DNA of 64,000 bases from Blakeslea trispora (lineage: Eukaryota; Mucoromycota; Mucoromycetes; Mucorales; Choanephoraceae). The position numbers were made by a program, and so were the translations under genes. The notes under the pieces are model-generated. The model was not told where the DNA came from and searched no databases. It was given only the letters and a program-made list of their open reading frames with translations. Position 1 is the stretch's first letter; every line of letters begins with the position of its first letter. The stretch is taken from the NCBI GenBank assembly GCA_025331445.1, contig JAIWNE010000037.1, forward strand, positions 186,001-250,000, given 5' to 3'. Below, in pieces: positions 33,980-44,819 of this stretch.

Positions 33980-35498
33980 TCAAGGTTCAGTCCGGGGTTC
34001 CTTTGAAAACCCAGTTTTTATCAAGTTTCGTCTTGCTATCAAGTCACCAGTCTTGTAATCATATTTTGTTCGTTTTCCTTTGTTGTAAGCGCGTTTCTGT
34101 TTGACCTGTGCTTTCTCGATGTTTGTGATAACTTTTTCATGTATGAGAGGCAGATGATTTTGAGATAAGCGGACCTCGATTCGGTTTCGCATTGGTTTGG
34201 GGAGGCCACTTCTGGAAGGATAGGTATCTTGGGCTTGCGTCCGTATAAGACTTCGAAAGGTGAAAAACCAGTGCTTGTTTGTACCGAAGTGTTGTATGCA
34301 AAGGTGACAAATGGCAAGTATAATTCTCAATTTAACTGATCTTGATCAGCGCAGATTGCTAAGCTGGTCTTCAGAGTACGGTTCATTCGTTCAACAAGTC
34401 CGTCCTTTTGAAGGTATTCTACTGAAGTAAGTGACTGACGTATGTCTAGTTGCTTGCAGCCTTGGTGTGGTGATCTGAGCACATTTAAGTCTCAACAATG
34501 ACAATAAGGTAACATGTAAACCAAATAAGTCATAAGGATAATAACATCAGACATAATGAAATTAATCCCTGTAAATCCTTATTAGATAAAGCATCTGAAG
34601 TAAACTTAATAAGGTTCTCAATATACCGAATCCGACTCAATCATACGATAAAATCATTCATCTAATTAAGTCATGTAAAGACAAGTAAATGATGAGGATC
34701 ATGTAATCATATAGATAAAGTACACTAATTTGATACAGGTTGTAAATAACTGTGACATGTATAAACAGTAGTTGTAGTGATAACTTATAAAACTTTTCTT
34801 TCAATCTTAACAAGAAATTAAACACTACAAAAATTCTCAAAATAATTTCTTTGCCTGAATCTATTTTCTTTTATATCACTACAACCCTAAACACCACACC
34901 TGGTTCATTGCTTCCGATATATAATTAGTACCATTATCCGTAATGAGTCTTAACGGAATGCCTATTTTAAAGACAATATCAAATAGTAAGATTTCGATAA
35001 CCCGGTCTGAATCAAAGCTAGATACTGTGGCTGTAACCACCCATTTGCAAAGATAATCCATGCATACGATGAGGTAACGGTTCCCTCTCTTACTGGTAGT
35101 AAGTGTTGCCACATCAGAGGCCCATATTTCACCCAAATAAAAAGGAAGGATGGGCTCAAGCGCGGCAGCAGTTGAGTCGTTTCGAATTTTTTTTCTTTAG
35201 CACTTTTCGCAACTCTTGACCCATATGGTGACATCTTCTTTCATTGTGAATCACCATCCAATTTGTAACGCCTTTGCTAGTGTTTTTCTACACCAAAGTA
35301 GCAAGCCACCTTGTCATCGTAAATACGTTCCAGTACCGACGGTATCAATTGTCGGGGTACGACTGGCAATAAGTTGTTATCTACTTGGCGGGTGAAGACT
35401 TTATTAGTCCATCGGAACGGATGTCGAACCCCCTTTAGTAGTACCAGTTTGATTTCCGGATCAATCCATTGCAGTTTTCTAAATTCATCGTGCACCAC
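33980..35498 (-). pseudogene. Ty3 integrase relic, interrupted by a solo LTR
   Basis: Fragments in order on the minus strand: an RNase H-to-integrase linker and the zinc region (IPSVLERIYDDKVACYFGVE, then DVTIWVKSCEKC); an integrase core (GEIWASDVATLTTSKRGNRY, RLITDNGTNYISEAMNQ); the LTR; and then the rest of the core (SVEYLQKDGLVERMNRTLKT, FVTFAYNTSVQTSTGFSPFE). Stops and frame changes occur near 35270 and 35200. Removing the LTR with one copy of its duplication rejoins MNQ to GCKQLDIRQS in frame. Confidence 0.8.
34466..34898 (-). repeat. solo LTR inside the Ty3 relic
   Basis: Same family as 8593-9027 in the opposite orientation, with TGTGG...CCACA ends. In gene direction the flanking five bases are ccagg and ccaag, a one-mismatch target duplication, and the interrupted integrase reading rejoins in frame across it. 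This is strong evidence for LTR insertion followed by LTR-LTR recombination. Confidence 0.82.
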
Positions 35499-35645
35499 AG
35501 CTTAAAAGATGTTGAGGTAACATTATTTTTTGTCAGAATTTGACACGAAAACCTTAAGATTCAATTAAAGCGGTTTAAAGTTTTTTACGCAATCTGACAT
35601 GAAATTTTGTCAGAATCAGACATTTTTTATTGAAAGGCAAAAACC

Positions 35646-37500
35646 AGTATTATACGAGCTTACTTTGAATAGGAGTGCTTTATAGTCGAATCATATTTAG
35701 CTTAGGTCTCAAAGGGGAGTTATAGTGACAAATGGCCTTTAGAGTATATAGTAATGATGATTTAACAAGTTTTAGAAGTGTAAGCAATAAATGAGCAAAT
35801 GGTAATGCCTTTAATTTCGGATGAGCTTGGTTTATGATTGGATTATTTAGGTATTATGTGCAAATCAAGCTTCTTTAATTTTATTAATTTGGATCAAATA
35901 AATGCTATATATGGGTTCTTCTTTAGGCTGATTTGTAGCTCAGATGTCCTTTTTTGTAATAGGGATGCCGCATCGGGTGTATCCAGATAGATTGACATGG
36001 TTGGCTTTGATATAGGTACTTTTTGGGATCATAGGAAGCAGAAATGAGTTAATTTCCATGACCAAAGCCATCAATAAGCACCTTGATTGCTTTGGAGTAG
36101 CTGCGCTTAAAAATATACAGCCTTAACCGAGAGTGATTTTTTTCGAAATTAATTTTTTTTCTTGACAGCTGAATTGAAGCAACATGCAAGGCCATGAGCA
36201 ACACCAACTGAGAGATCACTCGTCACCAGTACACACAAGAGTCAGAAACAATAGAGGAAGAAAGTGAATAGCATAGAAAGTTTAAAAAAAGCAAAAAAAA
36301 ATAAAGATGAGACGCGATCCTTTACACATGTACTTTGTCATGAGCATGTTGTGTCCTTTAGTTGTGATTAGGTACCTCATGAGTCCAGCCAACTGTGCGA
36401 GCAACAGTCAGAAGTAAACAGTTGATAAAGAGGGGTTTATTTGGTAAGATAGTCAAGTCAAAATAATCTAGAAGTGGTATGTCACTTGTCACGAAAGAGA
36501 TTTAAGGTGATGAGGCAACCTCATCAGAAATAAAGCACACATGTAACCATGAGCAACGACATGAAGACACCTAAAAAATGAATAGCTCAGGGAGTAAAGT
36601 TGGAAGGTATCCCAAGTTTAATCAAAAAGAGATTTGACAAGCTTTAAAAGCACAGACTATAGTAGAGGAAAAAGAATAGGCGGATAGAGATTATTATTTG
36701 AAGATGAGGTAAAGAGATGGCGACATGAGAAGAGACCCAGTACTTAAACAACGATATATCAGAGAGGAGAAAGATTTTTTAAAGTAAGGACAATGACCAG
36801 TACCAATACTTAGAGAGATAGACTACATGAGCACATTAGAAAGAGGATAGGCGTGAATAAGTCAGACATAGGATGGAAGCATGATTTGCAATTGGATGTG
36901 TGTTTGTCAAAAGGCTCTAAGGCAACGACTACAAAAAGAACAAGTTATTAAATGCGATGCATGAAACAAAATAGACAAACAATTGGTGAATCTCGAAAGA
37001 CCTAAGGCAAGTGCAATTTGAAAAGGAGGCATCAGTCCAGATAGGCAGCATTGATAGAGATTGTATTCAGATATCAGTCAAAGCAGTATAAGTTTAAGCA
37101 ACATAGTATAGGGCAGGCGGTTAGGATTAGAAAGTTATGAATGAGATTGCGAAAAGTAGCACAGAAGAAGGTGACATGGATAAAGGATTGTCAATCAGAG
37201 CTCATCATGAGTGTTTATAAAAATATATATAAAGTTGATGATAAGCAAATAAATACGGATGGAGAGTCGGAAGATGCAAAGAAATGAGAAGAGAAGTGTA
37301 GTCAAGTTATTGAGATGTTGTCATAATAAGATGATATACATATAGCTATTGTGATATAAAAGAGTCAGTGATGTTGATGGTGTATATGATATTTGTAAAA
37401 AATAAAAATAAAAAAAAGCAGGATAAAAGTGCTCACCTTTTGCTATGCATTTAAAGAAAAGAAGAGAACAAAGAAAATGAGGGACTTAAAAAAATGGCTA
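35646..37500 (+). repeat. 1.86-kb inverted repeat, left copy
   Basis: From agtattatacgagcttactt at 35646 this segment matches the reverse complement of 42655-44516 nearly end to end, with many substitutions and small indels. No coding frame was recognised in either copy. The inner boundary is near 37490-37500, after a shared gggacttaaaaaaatgg-like sequence. Confidence 0.75.
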
Positions 37501-38181
37501 GTCTCTTGACCGCTCGTCGCAAAATAATTTCATCTCGTCTCAACTTTTGCCCTGTCGGAGAGCCAATCATTAAAGATTTTTTGGTTTTATTTTTCTTAAA
37601 GCACTGTGCTACTAAAGAAAACCTTGGTTTTCTTCAGTGCTCGTCGCAAAATGGATGAGACGAGGGATAAAACAGTCTTTAACCATCTTTGGTAACACTT
37701 TTTTCTCAAATTTGGAAACTGAAAAAAAAGAAGTGCAAAATCATGTATTCAGGATGTCATCTTCTTATTCCTATGATGTTTGTCTTTTCTATTTCGTTTG
37801 CTATACATGTTCTACTTCTGCATTAACTCACTTACGTACATATGTATCATTCAAGCAAATCTGTGTTTCTTTTTCATTGAGTAAAACCATAAGGTTAAAC
37901 ATTTTTATCTCAATATTTTCTCTAAAGTGAATCAAATGTGTTAAAAGTGATCATTTCATGGCACTTTCATTTTGTCTAGACAAACGTAATAATAGAAAGA
38001 AAAAATACTTGAGAAACAAAAGATGCATGATTGGAAAAAAGAAAAGACGCATGATCGAAAAAAAAAACGAAAGCAATAGGCTTTTTTTTTAGTAGAAGGG
38101 ATTAGAATAAGCAAAAAGATCTTTCATCTTAAAGAGCAATATCACTTTACACAAAACAAATTATGGTACTAGCAAAATAAA
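37501..38181. other. no gene recognised; small hairpins
   Basis: Between the left inverted repeat and the recombinase C-terminal exon. It holds ctcgtc/gacgag inverted motifs near 37640-37673 and poly-A runs, but no coding signal. Confidence 0.4.
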
Positions 38182-38480
38182 TTAACTTCTTTTATTTACT
38201 TCACTAATAAGATTAATCAATCCATTAAGCTCCTTCTTGAGATCAGAGCGACGTTTTTCAAGTTCAATGGCAGCATCATCGAAGGAGAGATTCTTGACAT
38301 TGCTTATTCTTTTGATTTCATCATAGATGATTTTTCTTCTCAAAAAAAATCGAGCTTCTGTTCTATCTTTTCGTCAAGTTGTCTTGTGAGTATCTTCAAA
38401 ATATTTGACGGCAGGACCGCCTGCAACGCCTGCAGTATATTCTCTCCAAACATCAGTCACACACCACAGCGCAGAGGAGT
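38182..38480 (-). pseudogene. GCR1_C-like C-terminal exon of the recombinase gene
   Basis: Minus-strand reading: VTDVWREYTAGVAGGPAV, then EDTHKTT, a TGA (38374-38376) where Trp is expected, then ARFFLRRKIIYDEIKR and a helical tail ending at the stop at 38182-38184. This is the GCR1_C/HOT1-type DNA-binding domain found at the C-terminus of NDC10-like fungal proteins and Crypton recombinases. It most likely belongs to the broken gene at 44820-47282, from which it is separated by about 6.3 kb that includes the right inverted repeat. Confidence 0.65.
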
Positions 38481-41400
38481 TCTAAAAAACCCAGCATTTG
38501 AGTCTAGGATAAAATAAGTGAGTTTAGACTCACTTTGCTTTTAGAGGTTGGCTATACAGCGAGAATAAATGATGAAAGGGAAGGTTTTTTTGTCGAAGTG
38601 TTATATAAAGGGTAATGGGAGGTTATTTTTCCAGTTTGAAGCTGATCCGAGGAGATGAGTTGATCTCGGTTTTTTTTACATGTCAAAGGCCATAAAATAA
38701 GTAAAAAGAATAAGAAAAATAATCTGTGGGAAAGAGATTTGGCTAAAAAGAGAAAAAAATAGCAGTAAAAATGAAGAGATAATAAGATGGGGGGATTGAT
38801 TTCAGATTTTATGCAGAAAATATGTACAGAAATGGTAAATGGGGGGATAGGCCAAGTGAGGTGAAACAATCTGTACAAATAAATAGAGAGTATGTAAGCA
38901 AATTTATTTAAACGGTAAAGAAGAAGTAAAAAGAAGGCAATTTCTTGAGATTAAGTCAGATATTTCATAAGGAAAAGGTGGCAGGCTAAAAGAGAAGAAA
39001 AAGAAGCATAGGCCATTAAATTTATACAGCCAAAGGTTAAGGAGCCAATTTTTAATTTTTTGTGTACTCACAACAAGGTGTGGAAAGCTAAAGAAGTGTA
39101 AAAGGGTATAAAAATAAAATAATAAGGTTGAGAGAAGGTGTTACTATTCATAACTTTAATTTCTAAGATGTGGTACAAGAAAAGTTACGATCGTGACTGA
39201 ATGTCGATCTTGAGATCTCTCATCACCATCACCGAAGCAACATGAGCACATGGAGGAGGACCCGTTATTGCTGTAAATGTCTATAAGGCAAACATATTTG
39301 GTAAAATGAATAACAGAGATTCTAAGAGCTAAATAAATAAAAAAAACTGCTATCATCTCTACATAAAGTGAGATTGTATAGGATGGACTAAGTCAAGTTG
39401 CCATTCATGGGCGAAAATGAAGCATAAATAAGATGGAAAAGTCTGATACAGGTGTGAGACTAGAAATGGCAAGTTAGAGAGACGTCTGAAAAGGAAGAAA
39501 GAAATATATATAAATTGAAAGGTAGTCAAAAGGAAAAAATAAAATAAAAAGTGAACTGATTCCAATTCCTATCAAATCGCTATTTTATCTTCGGCTAAGG
39601 ACTCTCACTAAATAAGGATGAAATGTTTGATAGTCTTTTTTAAGAACTGTTGGTGTCATATATTAGGATTCAATCTTGAGACTAAGCGGATCAACTGTAT
39701 AAACAAATAGCTACAAAGCCTTTGAAATAGATATTGAACTTAATGGTGAAATAGAATCACTTGTTGAGAAGTCAGTGGAAAGGAATAGAGAGATTAATTG
39801 TAAACTCTAAAAGAGTGATTCATTCTCTTCTTTTATCAATACAATCGATAGTTGTACATTTTCATCGTGATAAAGTATCACCAACAATCATCAACATTTT
39901 CGGTCAATGCTAGCAACAATCCAACACTCGCTTTTCAGATAGATCCATTATGATATATCCTCATTTCCCATTTGGTTAAAAAATCCAACTAGCTCACGAT
40001 GCAATCCACAGCATAAATGATTAGCTTTCAAAGTAATCCATACTCTCTGAAGAACCTTTGATCATCTAAATTGTTTGCTGTTGATATGTAAATAGATTTA
40101 AATTTATTACAAAAGATGTTGATGATGTTGGTGTTTCGTTTCGACTCAAACTGATAACTCCTACTGGTAGCTTTACCTTTAAATTGTATTTTGTTATTGA
40201 TAGTATTGGTATCGAATAAATCGGATGTAAATTCGGCCAGGTATTGTTATATGGATAGTAAAGGTATTGTCTTCAATGAAATCTGATGAAAAAAGACTGC
40301 TATTTCAAGCCGAAGATGTAGATTGTATGTGTTGTCTTATTCAATCAGCTATTATGATGACTTTTTTTTCTAAAGGTATACATGTGAGTTAAATATTAAT
40401 TATGGGTAATGATGATTTATCTTAAACTACTTCAAACATACATAAAGATTCATTAAAAATCATCATTTAACAGTTCGTCTAATAAAATATCCATTGTCAT
40501 GAACTATCAGATTATAGATCTATATATAATAGCCTCCAGTTGCTTACCTAGCTCCATACCAAGCGCGTCTAAAAGTTTCTCATTTAAGATAAAGTCTATC
40601 ATCATTGATAAGTTAGAGAATAGTGCAATGAATGATTTGGTTTAATGTGGTTTGATGATACCGTGTTTGAATAACTGCGATTGTTCTTTTTGTGATAGTA
40701 AGATGAGTGGCCATATGGTGAAGACATAAGTGGACCGAATCGATCGTAAACAACCCTAAAAAAAAAAGCTGCTTTCTATATAAATAAATGAATGGATAAG
40801 TTAACGATCATGTTAAATGACTAAAGTAAATCACCTTAGACTGGAAAGAAAATACTATCGAGATTCAGGAAAAAAGGGTGTAGTAATCAATAGAGTGAAC
40901 CTAAAAAAAAGTAGACGAAAGAAAAGGGAACAAAAAAAAGAGAGAGTAATGTCACCCCCATAGATAACACGATATTTTGGGGGACAATTTACTTTTAAAG
41001 TATGTCAGCTATCCTAATGTAGGTAAAGAGAGAATATACCTGGAACCTTCTTAGAAATCGGCCAATCAGAGTAGCGAATTTCCATCACTATGAAAAAGGT
41101 AAATATTGATGATTTGGCTTATTTCCTCTCTTTGCATCATACGCTTCAACCAAGAACAAAAAAAAGTATATTTGTGATATTGATGAATCCAATTAATTAA
41201 AAAGAATGAGATGTAGTCAAAAAGATAATTACACTCGAATAGTAGAAAAAAAGACACAATCCTTAGATTTCAATAAAAATATCGTTTTCATGAAACATTG
41301 ATTTTATATGCTCTGAATTGCTTTTACATATTAAGAACTGGCTAGAATAGTTATAGTCAGTAAGAAATATATAACCCTTTAGTTAAAAAAGTTAACTTCT

Positions 41401-42654
41401 ATGAGCACATGTTAGCTTTCTCGCTGCTCATCAGTTCTGCATGTCGACATCTCAAACTTACATGAGCATGCAAGATGGTAAGCCATCTCGGAAAAGGTTG
41501 AAGAAAATAAAATAAAATAAATAAAAAGCACCTACAAATACCCTAGAAAGCGATTGCTTAGTTAATAAAAGCTAAAAATCTGGAATATAGTTGACCAGTT
41601 TCTTAAAGAGATACTTAAAAAAGGTATACCTCTAAATCAAAGAGATAGATATATGATGATGAATGTATGCTCAAGACAATATACAGTTGAGATAAAAATT
41701 TGATGATCTCAAACTGCTTATGAAAAAGCATTTGATTTCGAGTAAAAGTTACTTCAAGCTCTTATAATGAAATATACAAATGTTTCTGGTTCTGATCATG
41801 ATTTATAAAAACTGTTATTCCAAATCATCTAAATTTCCTATTTACTTCTCTATACAATTATATTTGAAGTAAAGTTGACAACCTTACAAAGTAGCACAGT
41901 ACCATTCAAAGCATTTGTACCACTTACAATAATGCCAAATCATAAACAAACTGCTTGTAATTACATTTGCTTTAGTCAAAAAAATCAACTGAAAAACCAT
42001 CAAAATCTATACTCATTCAATTGCTTTCCAGTACTAAACCATATGTGAGTTACTCTTAAGTAAGAGACGTTTTGTGCGTCTAAGAGATCTATTTGTATGC
42101 TGCATTTTGACGGTTTTGATGTTCACCATATTATACTATTTTGGATCATTTGAAATTATCATAAAATGACAATACAATCAAACTGGAATTAGGCTCTTTC
42201 AGTGTTTGATTTATAAATGAATTCGAAGGGTGTCATAAGAAGTATTTGTGTCAGTGAGCCTTTACAATAAATAAATAATCTTATTACATTTGGCTTCTGA
42301 TGTGCCATCTTATTGTTATAGTCTATTATATCTCTAACAAGAGCGACACTATATAATAGGGTTGCTCTTGATACGTTTTATTTTTAAGCTAGTTACTTGT
42401 ATGTTAAAAAATGGTTCATTCATGTACATATATAATTTTGAGACAGCTTGACGCTTTGCTATCAACTTTTTTATAGATTCTACCTTGGTGTTTCTTTAAG
42501 ATCCCCTTTACAAAAGCGTTCCTTTAATTGATCACTAATAAGATCTGTTTATGCAAATCCAAGACATTTTCCTTTTCAGTACAATTTTAGCTTGAATCTG
42601 TTACTGAAATCATACTTTCTTCCCATCACTGCCATATTTCTCATATATACTGAC
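38481..42654. other. 4.2 kb without recognisable genes
   Basis: AT-rich DNA with poly-A/T runs and no convincing long frame. About 42480-42654 is repeated, inverted, at 47515-47640. Otherwise I saw no repeat, RNA gene or known domain. It sits between the two inverted repeat copies. Confidence 0.5.
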
Positions 42655-44516
42655 CATTTTTTTCAATCCCCCATTTTCTTTCTTTCATCTTTTTTTCAGT
42701 AAATGCACAGCAAAAGATAAGCACTTTTATCTCTTTTTTTTTTCTTTTTTTTTTTTACAAATATCATATAACCCATCAACATCACTGACTCTTTTATTTA
42801 ACAATAGCTACATGTATATCACCTTATCATGACAACATCTCCCTACTCGACTACGCTTCTCTTCTTGTTTTTTTGCATCTTCCAACTCACCATCTGTATA
42901 TATCTGTTTATCATCCACTATATATATACTTGTGCAGATACTCATCATTGACTTTGACAAATAATCCTTTATTCATGCCACACTCTTCTGTATCGCTTTC
43001 TGCCAACTCATCCATGACTCTTTTATCCAAACTGCCTGCTCTATACCATGCTGCTCAAACTTATACCTCTCTGACTATTTTCTGTATACCATCTTTTAAA
43101 GGGCTGCCTATTTGAATTGATGCGTCTTTTTCAAGTTACTCTTGCCTAAGGTCCTTCGATTTCTCCAATTAAATGTTCAAATGCTATTGTATACATTGCA
43201 TTCACTAACTTGCTCTGTTTGTAGTCATTGCCTTGAAACCCTTTGACAATCGTATATCCAATCGCCTACCATGCTTCCATCCTATGTCTGATTTGTTCAT
43301 GTCTACCTTCTTTCTTATGTGTACATGTGGTCCACCTCTCTAAGTATTGTCACTGGTTGTTGTCCTAGCTTTTTAGATTACAGTTTCTCCCTAATATACC
43401 GTCGTTTAGAGTACTTGGTCTCTTCTCATGTCGCCATCTCTTTACCTCATCTTCAAGAAATGCTCTTTATCCGCCTATTCTTCTTTCACTACTATGGTCT
43501 GTGCTTTCAAAGGTTGCCGAATCTCTTTTTGATTGAACTTGGGGTTTTTTCCAACTTTACTGCTTATTTATTCTTCTTTTTGTGTCTGCTCGCCTTTGCT
43601 CATGCTTACATGTGTGCTCCATCTCACATGAGCTTGCCTCATCGCTTTGAATCTCTTTCGTGACAAGTGAAATACCGCTTCCAGATTATTTTGACTTGAC
43701 TGTCTTACCGAATGAACTTCTCTTTATCAACTGTTTACTTCTGACTGTTGCTCTCACTGTTGGCTGGACTCATGAGGTACCTAATCACAACCAAAGGACA
43801 CAACATGCTCATGACAAAGTACATGTGTAAAGGATCGCGTCTCATCTTTATTTTTTTTTTTTTTTAGACTTTCTATGCTTTTTACTTTTTTCCTCTATTG
43901 TTTCTGACTCTTGTTTATATTGGTGTCGAGTGATCTCGTACTTAGTGTTGCTCATGATCTTGCATGTTGCTCTAAGACGGCTGTCAAGAAACAAAATAAT
44001 TTCGAAAAAAATCACTCTCGGTTAAGGCTGTATATTTTTTCAAGCGCAGCTACTGCAAAGCGATTAATGTGCTTACTGAAGGCTCTAGTCATGGAAATTA
44101 TCCCGTTTCTGCTTCCTATACTGCTTCTTATGATTCCAAAAGGTACCTATATTAATGCCAACCATGCCAATCTATTTGGATACACCCGATGCAGCATCCC
44201 TATTACAAAAAAGGACATCTGAGCTACAAATCAGCCTAAAGAAGAACCCATATATAGCATTTATTTGATCCAAATTAATAAAATTAAAGAAGCTTGATTT
44301 GCACATAATACCTTAATAATCCAATCATAAGCCAAGCTCATCCGAAATTAAAGGCATTACCATTTGCTCATTTATTGCTTACACTTCTAAAACTTGTTAA
44401 ATCATCATTACTATATACTCTAAAGGCCATTTGTCACTATAACTCCCCTTTGAGACCTAAGCTAAATATGATTCGACTATAAACCACTCCTATTCAAAGT
44501 AAGCTCGTATAATACT
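42655..44516 (-). repeat. 1.86-kb inverted repeat, right copy
   Basis: Reverse complement partner of 35646-37500, ending at 44516 with ...gtataatact. The similarity to 47515-47640 shows that this copy extends inward to about 42480. It lies between the N-terminal and C-terminal parts of the recombinase gene. Confidence 0.75.
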
Positions 44517-44819
44517 TTACCCATGGCCCAATTCTTGTGTTTCTGCATCGGTTCTCACTGTGTTTCTGCCCATTTTTCTTTGAAACCGCATATGAAAAAG
44601 ACAAATATTTCGCAAGGTTATTTCACATTTATTTGAGTCACTATATACACCCTCTACGCCGTGGTGACAGATCTGATCTTTCGATTCATTTTATAACTGA
44701 CATTACTGTCATTATTGCTGTTGCTGCTGTCATTGCTGTTGTTACTGTTGTTGATGCTGCTGTCATTGTTCTTGTTGTTGCTGCTGTTGCTAATGATATC
44801 ATCAATGTCAAGTTGGTTT

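Larger units (their letters stand above)
33577..35503 (-). mobile_element. truncated Ty3/gypsy relic (3' LTR and integrase part)
   Basis: A minus-strand 3' LTR (33577-33824) is preceded, in element direction, by a purine tract (aaaagggggga). Pol 3' sequence then extends to about 35500. The 5' part of pol, gag and the 5' LTR are missing. A solo LTR of another family sits inside (34466-34898). Confidence 0.8.

Noticed and set aside
38552..39565. Several hydrophobic minus-strand frames of 60-110 residues
   Set aside because: Low-complexity A/G-rich strand read backwards; no start context, no conserved partner.
42873..43663. Hydrophobic plus-strand frames that look like membrane proteins
   Set aside because: They lie in the right inverted repeat; the left copy does not preserve them, and the composition is that of T-rich non-coding DNA.
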